From Azolla caroliniana (taxonomy: Eukaryota; Polypodiophyta): a stretch of 64,000 nucleotides of DNA. Location of the stretch: NCBI GenBank assembly GCA_043228905.1, contig JBHGNT010000011.1:3224001-3288000 (forward strand). Direction: 5' to 3'. Positions 47,050 through 63,474 of this stretch are shown here, one piece after another (position 1 is the stretch's first letter; each line of letters begins with the position of its first letter). The notes under the pieces were generated by a model that saw only the letters and a program-made list of their open reading frames with translations, was not told where the DNA came from and made no database searches. The translations under genes were made by a program, and so were the position numbers.

Positions 47050-47988
47050 CCTGCATTGTCCTTTAGTGGTCTGCATGTTGTTACTTATGAGTAAACATGC
47101 TCATCTAGTTGACTCTCAGAGAATTAGCTCATTCACTAATGAGTTAATGTTTGACTATCACACCTCCTTGAGTTAATCTTTGATTGAGGATGTCCACTTT
47201 TCTTTGTCTACAATTCATGAGTCTCACACACCCATTACCCATAATGTGGTCGAAATTCTTTTAGCAACTTAGACATACTAGGGCCTCCTCCCAACAAGTG
47301 CTAATGGAAGCTACCCAACTTCTTGTTGGTTATACTTTGGAACCATCATTATCGAGGCCTCACAACTATTTCTACAAGGAAGTACATGGAATCTTTTAAC
47401 ATGAAGGCACCATAATGGGCTTGGACTCTAGTGAGGATCTAAATTAAATAGTTGATAACCTTTCTCAATAAATTTGTGTATCTTACACCATCAAGGGTTT
47501 TGCCGTTGTATGAATGACCATTTTTTCCTAACATTCACCATCCAATGATTTGTCCTAAAACAATATCAAGAAACCACTTTCCTTATATAGTGTATTCATT
47601 AACCTTCTAAGGATGTTGTGCATACATGATATAAATAAGTTGTCTCATATGGACCTTAGTGGATGGTGTATTTGCATGGCCCTCTATGTTCCATGATTCT
47701 CTCTACATAGTCTTGCAAGTTACTTGCTTGAAAAACATCCAAATAATCCCCACTATTTCACAAAAAAACAATAATGTTCTACATTAAAATAACTCCATAC
47801 ATTCATTCGTCTCATTTTATACATTTGGCAACCCAAGTGTCTCATATACTTAAGCAATTCACATGATCATCATCTAGAAATTGCACACTCAAATGCATAT
47901 GTGAGACAAATGTTCAAACACATGATAAAAGTATTCATTAACCTTTTCCAAGACAAAGTCTCACCGCTTAGATATAGTGTAACAAACA
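47050..47988. other. no gene recognised
   Basis: AT-rich spacer between MITE copies C and D with no recognised feature. Confidence 0.4.
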
Positions 47989-47998
47989 TATTGTCGAC

Positions 47999-48480
47999 TA
48001 ACAATCGGCAACTGTTCGGTTCGGTTTGAGAGGGTCCAAATCGAACCGATTTGGAACCGAACCGTTAATTTTTTTTTAAACCCAAACCAAACCAAGAAAC
48101 CGTTAAACCATTAAACTGTAAAAACTGTGGTTTCGGGGTTCAGTTTCGGTTTTCAACATAGGTCAAATTTTTAAATTTTTAAAATTTATAATATTTCATT
48201 ATTTACAATTTTTAATTTTTTAAAGATGTTCCTAAAAAGTGAGAATAAGGTCTAAAAATGAAAAGATTGTTTAAAAACAAATTTTAAATTTTTTTACAAA
48301 TTGTTTTTAAAAAAAATAAAAAGTAAAAAACCGTTAAATCGTTTAAACCACAGTTTCTTGTTGTTAAAACCAAACCAAACCGTTGAAAAAACTTGAACCT
48401 AAACCGAACCGTTGAAATCGTTAAGCTGCGGTTTTGCGGTTCGGTTCAGTTTGGTTCAAACCAAACCGTTGCCACTTGTT
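47999..48480. mobile_element. CGGTT-type Mutator-like MITE, copy D (best preserved)
   Basis: 482 bp flanked by a perfect 9-base duplication attgtcgac (47990-47998 and 48481-48489). Left end taacaatcggcaactgttcgg; reverse complement of the right end aacaagtggcaacggtttgg. Both outer ~150 bp are rich in aaccgaac/ggttcggtt words and the core is AT-only. This copy defines the element boundaries. Confidence 0.88.
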
Positions 48481-48489
48481 ATTGTCGAC

Positions 48490-50500
48490 ATTCCTCTACA
48501 TTGATAGGTATAACCAAGAACTATTAGGTTCTCAACTTCTTCAATAGTTGTGCTTGCACAAAAGCAAAACATCAGCCATACATTATTCAAACAACATGTT
48601 CGCATGGGTTTTATCGTTTCCAAACAATTGATAAGCGAGTTTCTTAATTCATGAAGAGAGTTCTTTCTCCATGAAAGAGAGTTTTTAGCCAAATTGTGTA
48701 TTTATCCATGACCATACATGCATTTTCCTTCCATCTCCAATAGTCCATTCTCCTCCAAAGTTAAATCTTAAGTCAACACATGCATGTCCTAAGTTCTAAC
48801 ATCACTCTACAAATTATTTGGACACAAATCACACTCTCACCATGATCTCCTTCTAGTAACATTTTGGTATGCCAAGTTATTGTTTCAACGTTATTGTTTT
48901 AACGTCATTGTTAGTGGAAAGTGATTTTATAAAGCTGTTTGTGTAGGAACAAACTATTAAAGGATTTGAGCTTTGGAATACCCCTAAGTTTTCCTTTATT
49001 TCACAAAATGGCCTTGGTCAATCCTTGAAAAAACAATTATACGTGCTTCTCCATTCATATCATTTTCTCTCTTTCGATCTTCACCAAAGAAATAACAAAA
49101 ACTTACATTTGTGGATCTAAAGGAAATTTCAGTTTTATGTATTCTAATGAACCAACCCTATCCCCTTAAGACTTTAATCCACAACCTTAAACTACAACTT
49201 AACTAGAACATTATCATGTTTATTCTTTAAAATAAAAGAATTTTAGGAATCCAAGTTATAGTACAGGAAGCAATTGTTAGTTCATAGGTGGGTATGTTTA
49301 TAGTTTCTTACATGATGTTTGAAGGCATCATTTTCTAAAAGAAATGATAATTGCTTTTGCCAGTAGCCAAACATGAGTCTTTGAGCAAGTTTTTCTTTTC
49401 CTTCATTTTTTTTGTTAAAGAACAAGTGTTTCCGATATTTGTTTTCTACACATTATAGATAAGGTAAAAATTTGTAGTTAGAGTGGCTAATTATGTATTT
49501 TATTACATTTTGCATTGTGATTAATGCGAATTTAGTTTGCTAGTATACTTTTTAGTGTCAACCTTGTAAGTATGAAACTTGAATAGATTTCTATAGTATA
49601 AAGATCGATCCTAAAGCTCATCCACGATGGTGGTGTGTCACGTGTAGCTCATGGAGAGGAAGAAGCAACTTTTAAGATCTTATCAATGTCAAAAGCTCAT
49701 CTTCATGGGGAAAATCTCTCCATCTAAATTAAGTAGCTCACCTAACACTTGCTTGCCAAAAGAAATTCCTTTGGACCCATTCATAACAATAGTTGACTCA
49801 TAATATAGATTCCATACAAATAATCCAAGGTGGCATAGACATATACACAAAGCCATATGTTATTATGAAAGTGTGTTGGTTACATATGGGGGTGGATCCA
49901 TCATAGCTTGTATCATGATTTTATAGAGTCGTGCATACTTAAAATACATTGCCATAGTGTCATCCTTAATATGGGAGAAACCAACATAATTTCTATTGTT
50001 TCGTTTCAAGGCATATGTCAACCCTTCACGCTCATTGAAGTGCTGCCCATATCTTGTATGTGGCCATTGTTTATAAAACACAAACTATAGCTAGACTTAC
50101 TTACCCTAAAAACGAAGTTTTTCACAAATCAAAACATGGATATAACTTGGGGGAGTGCATGTGCAGATGCATGCATGCAAGTCACGTAATTCATGCTTAA
50201 TTTTGACCAAAGTTTATTCATGGTCTTTGGTGAATAGAAAGTTCTTCATGATTTAAAAGGCCAATAAAGAAAAGAAAAGAACCAATTCAACAAATTTGTG
50301 CGTTGTTACAAGTTGATAAAAAGCAATGTTCTCGAAATTTAAAGTGCACATGTGTACACACACATCAAAACTTGACACTTACATTACCTTGGACGTCAAA
50401 GTTGTTTTGAACCACACTTTAACAAAATTGATGATAGAGATATTCTTGAAGATATTCTCGACGATCATTGTTCATTATTATTCTGTAAAATAAAATGTCG
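48490..50500. other. no gene recognised
   Basis: AT-rich, stops in all frames. Nothing could be supported. Confidence 0.45.
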
Positions 50501-50502
50501 CT

Positions 50503-51125
50503 CTAAAGTTGAGACCTTAATCAATTGAACAAACTTACATAGTAAGTATTGAATAGGAATACTTGAATTTCAAAAAGCATCCATTTCATGAAAGATAGTA
50601 TGGAGTGTCCCGATACCTAAAGTACACAACTTGAAGACATTGTGGATGTGGATTTCATCGTAGGAATTGTGATAATGCTTTGGGTTTCAAAATGTGGACC
50701 TTAAAATCACCCTAGCTCTTCTAGAAGATCATAGCTTTGCTAACTATCTTAATTCAAAACCTTAATCAAATAAGCCAACTTACATAATAATAAGTACTGA
50801 ATTGGAATACTTGAATTCTAAAAGGTGTCCATTTCAAGAAAGAAAGTATGGAGTGATAATGAGTTGGGTTTCAAAATGTGGACCTTAAAATCACCCTATA
50901 GCTTGGCTAACGATCTTAAGTGGAGACCTCAATCAAATAAACTAACTTACATAATAATAAGTATTGAATTGGAATACTTGAATTCTAAAAGGCATCCATT
51001 TCAAAAAAGAAAGTATGGAGTGTCCTGATACTTAAAAAGTACACAATTTGACGCATTTTTTATTTTGTTGTAGTAATTGTGGTAATGAGCTGGGTTTCAA
51101 AATGTAGACCACAAAATCACCCTAC
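50503..51125. repeat. three-unit tandem repeat with an internally deleted middle unit
   Basis: Units containing ggaatacttgaattctaaaa, catccatttca, aagtatggagtg, gggtttcaaaatgtggacc and aaaatcaccct begin near 50503, 50751 and 50916. The middle unit lacks about 70 bp between gtatggagtg and gataatgag. Confidence 0.9.
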
Positions 51126-54100
51126 CTTGCAAGCTCTCCCAAAATATCGTAGCTTGTTTGTAATTGAAGAACTGTGCACAATGCACGAGTTCAAACATTA
51201 CTGCAACTCCTCCATACTTCTTTTGAAAGATTGATTTTCAATGTAGACTTTGGTTCACCATCCCATAAGGGACATAATGATTTCGATTGTGCATACATTT
51301 ACATTTTGATATTATAGAATAATTATGGCCACATTTCCCATGCTTTTTCCATTGTGTCACCTCCGTGTTTGACTTGACATCCCAGATGTTCACGTTATGA
51401 CCAACAATGTTTTCTTTGAGTTTCCCATTAGCAATTTACTGTGCGTCATGATTTTCACGTGTAAACATTCACATTGTGGTCATGTTTTTCCTTATTATGA
51501 CATTCATTTGAAGATATTAAATAATGTTACGCAATAAACATTTCTAATGTTTGAAAGGTAAGTCATAGATTCTAACATTTGACAAAAGATATAAAAAATT
51601 GTAGTTAAATCAATGCACATCTAGAACCATATATTGCACACCAGGTTTCAAATGTCATTCTTTGAGTCTTGTACAATGAGAGCAATTTGTGCATCATGAT
51701 TTTCAATTGTGTGTCTATGAAAATTACAGATCAAGGAAACCATTAATATGATATTCAATTGTGTATATGTTGACATCGTAGATTGATGAAACCTTTTTCT
51801 TTACCTTACCATGACACCCATGAAATATTTCCTTAGATGTACTGTTGATTGATACGAGGTGCACGAGATAGGACTGATTTAATCTATGAGAAATAAATCT
51901 TAAATTCTTTTGACGAAAAATCTCCACCACCAACAATAATTTTTTGCAAATTTTTTCAATATTTTTAATTGAACTAAAGATGAGCAAAATATCAAGGGAT
52001 TAAGGAAAAGAAGGGACTAAGGGTGCTTAATCACACTCGTCACACCCAACTCCCGAGTGAAGGACATGAGACAAACATAACGTACCATTGATATTGTGCA
52101 CCACAATATCCTATAAAGCTGAATATTACCTTATGTTTTATAGATTGGTAGTCAATTAACATATCCAAATAAGAGAGCTTGGGCTCACCAATTGAATCAT
52201 GAAAATGTCTCAAGATGTCATAATGTAGGGTTTCGCTATTCCCTTTTACATAGCCCAAAAACTAAGGTTCCCAAATCACCACATGTTCCTACATTTCGTA
52301 GCTTCTTATGGGTTTGTCCTAAGTCCTAGGATTTCACGATTGAAATTAGCTTTAGATTGCTCCTTAAGGTGCCTATAACAATCACGGATCTATTTTTATG
52401 ATGCATATATTATCGAGAATGTTTATGTGTCCTTGAAGTTCTTTGATCTTTGGTTAACATCCCATGCTATGTTGTCTACTAATGAAGAAATTTACTTGCA
52501 TATGTTGGATCCTTGTGCAATGAAACAATGGTCACTTGTTGCCTATCATGTCACATAACTAGATCAAGCCGAGGTTAGATAAGGTTAGTAATATGCATAA
52601 AAGCAATGATTCTCTTTATAAAATATTTCTAGAAAGAATAAGAAGCATAGAAGAAGAGAAAAGATGATGGGAGAGAGAAAATATTCAAGGCTTATTCTAT
52701 GTGGAATATTCTAGGGTATTATAGTTATTCGTCAATTGGTGGATTTTTGCTTCCAATTTTTTTTTTCTTAAAAGAGTTTCTGAAAATATATCAATGATCT
52801 TACACTAATGCTGATTTGTATTTCCATGTACACTATAGGTCTAGTGATGATACACTCTCATACTTCATAGGACACATTGACAAGAATCAGTTGATCATTT
52901 TCAAGAAGGGCATAATTGAAAGATTTGTATTAATGAAAGTTAAAAGGGCCCTTTTCTAGTGCAATAACCTATCCATAGGCAATGGGAGAAACCTTACAAT
53001 ACCCTCCTTAATTTGAGTTATAACAAATTAAACAATTTTTTGCCTTTATCGATTGCGTCCTAGTCCATGGAAGGATTTATGCAATGCAACATCCAAAAAT
53101 TCGTATCATTCTTCTTTGGTTGTATCATGTACCAAGAACATTTACTAGATTAGGAAAACTATTACCCAATTGCCTGCACTCAACTGACCACCACCATCTC
53201 GCATTCCAATTGTCAAATCACCTTGAGAATTTCCTTGTATGAAGTTTCATGAAAAAAGATACTTAAAGTTTTTTGAGAATATTTGACTATTGATTCTTGA
53301 TTCGTTAAGGTTTTCAAAGATCGGCCACTTTTTGTAAACAAGCATGAGTATTGTAACATCGACAAAAAATAATTTGAATGCTACAGAAAATTGATATTCG
53401 TAAGGTAAGTCCAATCTATCATTCTTTTACAATGAGGGCATACGTATTTGTAATCATTGATGTTTAGGGCGTATTTGAGATTCATTATCTTCTACCTTGC
53501 ACCTTTGGCATATTTTTGTTGGGAGAGAAACTTCCCGCTTACAAATAAAATCCAATTGCATGGCCCCCATCACATGGAGGTCCACATCTCCATGACAGTG
53601 TTCTCTTCATAGTAGGTAATGAACTTATCAATTGACTTGTATCAACCCCTAAAATCTACTCCAAGACTATGTTTGCTTTCCCTAAACATATGCAATTCTT
53701 AATGGCAAAAGGGAAAACACCCTTATGATGAAGTAGATGAATTCAATTAATGAAAACCAAACTAAGACTATTAAGATTGTTGGAAAAGCTTGTAGAAAAA
53801 TAAAAAATTTACAAATTGTGATTTCACTATATGAGTTACAATGAAAACAATTTGATTTGAAAGGGCTATAAAATAGTCTACTTGATACACGGAAGGTCGT
53901 AGTTTAAAGAGCAATAAAATATTATGCTTGATAGTAGATACACATAAGAGTTGTGGTTTAAAGGGCTTTTCTATTTTTGATAAAGCACAAAGTGGTTGCA
54001 CTTTAGAAGTTAATCAATCCAACAATATAGCGACATTGAAAACACATAGATATCTCTCGCTTAAGGTCATATCCTTGGGACTCAAGTTTCCACAATATGA

Positions 54101-55820
54101 AGAGGAAGACAAAGACGGAAGGAAAAAGAATGAGGTGTGAAAACGACATGGCTAGTTCAAAAACCACATCTCAAATTTCCTCAATTTTAATAACTATATA
54201 AAATATCATGTTGCTATAGGAACCTCCTTTTGATTGATTTAATTTTCCTTTCCTGATTTCTTAAGGGTCTCGAGAGCATCTAAGACTTTCTACTAGTGCT
54301 TAAGAGCAATAAACTGAAACATTTTGGGAACTCTTTAAAACTTCATAATGTCTTAGTTGTAATTCAAAATAATCAAACATGAGAATCCTGATCCTAAAGA
54401 TTTGTGACACAACAATTGGCGAGAAGTGTTAGTGTATATTTGCCTTTACAAGTCCATAGGAAGTCATACTAAAAGGCAACTTTTAAAATGTGGACATCAT
54501 GGTGTCATGATAAAGCTTCATATGCATTATAACCTTATGGTTGTTATCTCATGTCTAAAGCAATGGGTCTAATGTTACCTACATTATAAGACACAATCAT
54601 TTTCTATTTGAGGTCATATATATTTAAAATGCACTAACACATGTCTCCTACATGTAACCTTATAGACAATGTCACCTTGTAGCCGATATGGCTTTTCTTA
54701 GCTAATAGAAATATATTCTTTTTATTTGGAAAAATGATGGCTTTGAGGAAACTATAGCATCAAAAGAAACCTCTAGAATTCAAAAGCAGACAAAAGGTGG
54801 TTGGAAGATGATTAGATGGGAGAGTTACTAATCCAACACCAAAGGGCTTAAGATTTTCTAACTAGGTCTAAAATAGTCTCAAGATGAAGAAAGGTCAATG
54901 ATGCAAAGATGGCCTCTAAAGAAAGAAGTTCTTACAAGCATCAACACTAGAAATGTAGCAAACATACCTTATGACCAAAATCGTTAATGCTTAGGGTTCA
55001 TAAAGTACAGAAAAAAGTTCACAACACCATTAAAGAAGGGTGCATGCCTAGTGTTGGGAAGGTTGGATTGTTAACAACCAAGGCAACAAAATATTTCATT
55101 CTCAATCAACATCATTTTCGCATTGGCTCTCCAAATGTGGCTCATTCTTCTCAAAGTATATATTCCTTTGTTTACAACCCACCGAGAAAGCCCTTACCCT
55201 CCATGTGTCTTATTACCTATCACCTAGCCTCAAGTTGTGATTCAAGTTTATGTATATATTGTTCTCTTTGTATCTCACATTGACACTACTTATTGTGTTG
55301 GTGTTAATATTATGAGATTCAACATGTTGATTGATGAGATGTTCCTCTATTATGGATAAAAAAAACTTGTGGAGCCAAGGTGTGCCACTAGCTTCTGTAG
55401 TTGCGGTGCAAAAGTTGAAACCTAAGTGCATTCCTTAAGACCCAAACGTAGCCAAAATAAAGTAATCAGAAACAAAAAAAACTTCAAAACATTTCCCTTT
55501 TTGTTCAATAACAAAATCGTTTGTCCTAGTTTCACGTGAATCATTTGTTTCAATAACTATCAATAAACCTTCAAAATAAAAGTCGCAAAATTAAGCTCAT
55601 TTGATTTATTTATAAAAAGATACTTCCCATTAGTTAGGTAGAGTGTCTTTACACTCCAATATGTACAACAGAAATGTAATAATAGACATTCAACCACATT
55701 ACTCTAGTATGCGTTTATCATCCTGCAATATGTAAAATTTTAGCTTAGCTCTCCTAATTGTATAGCTTTGCCCAAATGCAATAGAATCAATCCGACATGC
55801 TTTGTAGGACTGCTCAGAGA
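51126..55820. other. no gene recognised
   Basis: 4.7 kb of AT-rich sequence with stops in all six frames. No homology, RNA gene or transposon ends were recognised. It is probably old decayed repeat DNA. Confidence 0.45.
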
Positions 55821-55824
55821 CCCA

Positions 55825-56345
55825 TCAAATATGGCGGGGGGTTAGCCACCTATTGCAATTATGCCAAGTGCAAGGCACAATCAAGTGGGGAAATGTATGT
55901 TGGTTATCATGGCAGGCCCCAATTGATAAGTACAAGCATCAGGAGGGGATGGCTTTGGTCATAAAAGCACAAGAGGTTCTTTTTTCCACCATCGGCGATA
56001 TCCACTCAACTCCTATTAATGTCAAATCTCAAGTTATGTTGGAATTGATCAGCCCAATAACTCTTTGGATTCTATGGAAACAACGGTGTAGACGGGTCTT
56101 CTCCAACCAAATCACGCATCCAATAATGTTAATGCAAGAGATATGGATTGAATATGATGGCCTTAAGGGTGGCTTTGATGGAATTGAAAGCAAACAACTA
56201 GCCTTTATCCAACAATGGTCATCCTCTTCCTTTCTTGAGTTCGTGGACATCCACATAAGATGGAACTATCGTGTTCCTATAGGGATTTGTAAATAATAAT
56301 CTCATCTGTAAAATTATTTAACTAATGGAATGAGTTTTTTTTGGA
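55825..56345 (+). pseudogene. LINE (L1-type) ORF2 3' remnant, plus strand
   Basis: A frame of 147 residues (55853-56296) with ITLWILWKQRCRRVF and FIQQWSSSSFLEF, the conserved tail of plant L1 ORF2 after the zinc-finger RVT domain. A short UTR ends in a T/A-rich tail at 56333-56355. No catalytic domain is present. The uninterrupted frame is a fragment, not a gene. Confidence 0.6.
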
Positions 56346-58265
56346 AAAAAGAAGAAGTATGTAAAGTTTTAGAAAATACCATGTACCTTCCTGCTTGGGT
56401 TGCCAAGGTGGAAATAACCATTTTGGCGTGGTGTAACTCCACTTTGGCATGCCATCTACATAATCCACCAAGGGCGAATCTGACCATGATTGTTGAAAGG
56501 AAATTCTCGTAGCTTCCACTATGTCTGAAGTTCCTTCCAACTCTTCATATTTGTAATCAGATCATACCATAGAGTAGTGATTGCCTCCTTTGGTCGAATT
56601 TCTTCTAATGCGAGACCTACTTTGCATCTAGATTTCCAAGTGTTCCATAGCATGATAGAGCCTATGGTGGGCTAGGTGTCACTTACCCTATTTGAACACC
56701 AAATTTGCAATTCCCTGACTCGTTGTACAATACATTTATTTCTTTGCGCACAAAATGCCTTCAACCTACCTAAGTCTCTTGATATCCAAGCTTTCTTCTC
56801 CAATCTCCACCATAATTAACAATCAACAACCGTTTAGTTCGAATGTGTCAAAACTGAACCGTTTAAAAATTTTGAAACTTGAATTGAGCCATACCAAACC
56901 ACAAAACCGTTTAAAACCACGATTTCATGGTTCGGTTTCGGTTCTCAACTTAGGCCAAAATTCAAATTTAAAATTTAAAATTTTATGTTTTCAAAAATTT
57001 AAAGATTTTGAAACTTAAGAGTATCAAAACCGAACCGTTTAAAATTTTTGAAACTTGAACCAAGCCAAACCAAACCACAAAACCGTTTGAACCGAAACCA
57101 TTAAAAAAAATCCAAACCGTTAAACCATAAAAACTGTGATTTCGTGGTTCAGTTTCTGTTTTCAACTTGGGTCAAATTTCAATTTTAAATTTTAAATTTT
57201 TTTCAATATTTTAAATTTTAAATTTTCAAAAATTTAAAGATTTTCCTAAAATGTGAGAATTAGGCTTTAAAATGAAAAGATTGTTTTTAAAAAGAGAAAT
57301 TTAAAAAATAAATAAATTAAAAAACCTTTAAACTGTTTAAACCGCAATTTCTAACCGTTGAAATTGAACCGAACCGTTAAGTTGTGGTTTCACAATTCGG
57401 TTCGGTTCAAATCGAACCGTTGTCGATTGTTAAGCATAGTGCAAATCCCAAATATATGGAGCCTTCTAGTCTGCTCTTCATTAGTATTCTCATCACTTTC
57501 GACTAAACTTCTTGTGCATGAGAGCATTTCCATAAGCAATGCTCTTGCGATCTAGTCATGACGAGCACAACCTGCATTTCCCATCAATTCCCCTTTTCTA
57601 CAGTCACACGCCTACCGGAAGATATTTGTGTCTACATAACCATAAGAAAGCTTTTATTTTTTGGGCAATCTTCGTGGCCTATAATTGTTTCTAGTATTGT
57701 TTTACGAGATCATAATCCAATTCTTCCCTGGTCCATTTCCTAGAAAGGCCCTCTTGCTCCAAGTTCTTGTGTTGTAGAATATTGTGGCCAAGCTTAGACA
57801 AATAACCACAAAACTTAATATTACCTTTCGGAGTTTTCCATCTTAGTTGCACTGGATCCCACATCTAGTTCTTTAGGCATGTATCCTCCAAGATCTAGAT
57901 TTTAGAAGTTGCATTGTTGTTACATTTGTTTGGGTCTACTTCCCAATGTTTTTTGCATCAAATAAGCACTCTAATTGGCATCCATTCCTGAAATTCTACC
58001 ATTGTACTGAAGCTCTCAACATCTACTTTAACTCATTTAATATCCTGAATAACCCCTCTGGCATTGAAGCACCCAAGCCACGTTCTGCCACATGAGCTTC
58101 CCACGGTTACATCCACATAGAATTTTTTACCGCTAACATCTGTAATGTTGTGATTCCATAGAAGAAGATCACGACCCCACTCCATGGGCAACAATGGCTG
58201 TCCCCAATGTATTTCCTCCCTAAGCATCTTCCACACATCCATGATGGAGAGCATCAGACGTTCTT
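56346..58265 (-). pseudogene. LINE (L1-type) 3' remnant, minus strand, split by a MITE
   Basis: Minus-strand frames, broken by shifts and stops, read KIKAFLWLCRHKYLPVG and EHCLWKCSHAQE (zf-RVT domain, about 57530-57660), LWNTWKSRCK (about 56640) and PKWLFPPW (about 56400). The order is that of plant L1 ORF2 running right to left. MITE copy E (56817-57431) is inserted between the zf-RVT region and the tail. It faces the plus-strand remnant at 55825-56345 tail to tail. Confidence 0.65.
56817..57431. mobile_element. CGGTT-type Mutator-like MITE, copy E (internally duplicated)
   Basis: 615 bp. Starts taacaatcaacaaccgttta, ends accgttgtcgattgtt. Flanking 9-mers caccataat and aagcatagt agree at 6 of 9. 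It is longer than C and D because a left-hand segment (gaaccgtttaaaa, aaccacaaaaccg, cggttc, caacttaggcc) is present twice (56840-56990 and 57025-57185). Confidence 0.78.
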
Positions 58266-58835
58266 TAGGCGCTTAAACCTTTGGTTTAGTTTCTTGCAAG
58301 CTATTAGTGTTTTTTTTGTGTATACTGAATGTTCATATCAATTTAACAAACATTCAGGATCAATCTTTTGAAGTTAGAATGATAACAATATATGTTGATG
58401 GTTTGTCTACTTCCATACGAGTCACACAGTTCACGGAATGTCGAACATTTGTTTTAATATTAACTAAATACAACATTTGGTCATGAAATTAAAGATGTCA
58501 TAATCCTACTATCGTCTTTCCAATGTTAACTTATTCACATTGAAGACTGTTGCCCCGTGACTATAGGGATATTTCCAAGATAAGTTAAAAGTTATAATTT
58601 CAATACTTAAGAATTAGGCAAGCTGTACAAGCGTGTTCATGATTTCTGATGTTTCTCCATTGGTAATCTCCATCTACATTTAAGAATCTTTTTATGCTGC
58701 AAACAGACATCAGGATCATATCAACCTATTACACACATCAAAAAAAAAAAATTGGAATTAAACAAAACATCCATCAATGATGTCTCTATTATTAGAAGAA
58801 ATTGATGCAACAATTATAAAAATATTACCTACCTT

Positions 58836-62785
<3,950 letters not shown>

Positions 62786-63061
62786 CTATTTGAAAATCAA
62801 AACCAACAAGGAGTTGAAGAGTTCTATAAAAGGAAAATCACCATTGAAGAATGATTCAGTTCCATTCAGTGATAGGCATACAATGAGATCTCCAACAATC
62901 GCTCAATATTATGTGCTGATAAATGAATCTCCAGAAGAAAATCATAGGAGGCATTAAGTGCAGAAATGTTAGAGATCTATCCCTCTGCTCCTAGGATATG
63001 GGACAACAAGAAGCATAGCTCTCCATCAAATTTCTTCAACCACAATTTTACACAATGGTAT
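62786..63061. other. probable SCPL intron sequence up to the Copia insertion
   Basis: No exon of the carboxypeptidase frame is visible on the minus strand here. It runs directly into the LTR at 63062. Confidence 0.5.
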
Positions 63062-63474
63062 TGTAAACGATTACTTGTGGAAGCATTAGAAAACAGAGAA
63101 AGTAGAGAATACACAGAGTACACGGGAGAGACAGAGAGAGCAGAACGTAAAAGCTATATTCAAAACAATATAATCACTCTGTCACCTACAACTATGCTCA
63201 GTAGCACTATTTATACAAGTCCTCATGGGACTGACAAAAGTACCATGTACTTCAATGCTCACACGAGCTTTTGCCACTTACTACGAGACTATATTTGCCT
63301 AGTAGTCTAAACTAATACTAGGCTTCCGGTTACCGATTGGATCCGGCTAGCCGGCTCCCCAACTCACCGGCTCTGTTGCTTGCCGGCTCGGTTGCTCACG
63401 GCTTACCGATCTTCTCGCTTGCCAACTAAAGCCTATTCAGCCGATCCGGCTCTAGTTGAGCTTGCCGCTCAACA
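63062..63474 (-). repeat. 3' LTR of a second Copia copy (minus strand)
   Basis: Reads, on the minus strand, from tgttgagcggcaagctcaa (63474) to gtttaca (63062); 413 bp. Same family as the 35887 LTR: shared promoter-proximal text (gaagtacatggtacttttgt, tataaatagtgct) and the same ends, but clearly diverged and without a long CT run. The element is inserted in the same orientation as the carboxypeptidase gene. The partner LTR is outside the window. Confidence 0.9.

Noticed and set aside
55853-56296. Small protein gene of 147 residues
   Set aside because: The content (LWILWKQRCRRVF, QQWSSSS) matches an L1 ORF2 tail, with no start context and a LINE-like 3' end; a retroelement remnant.
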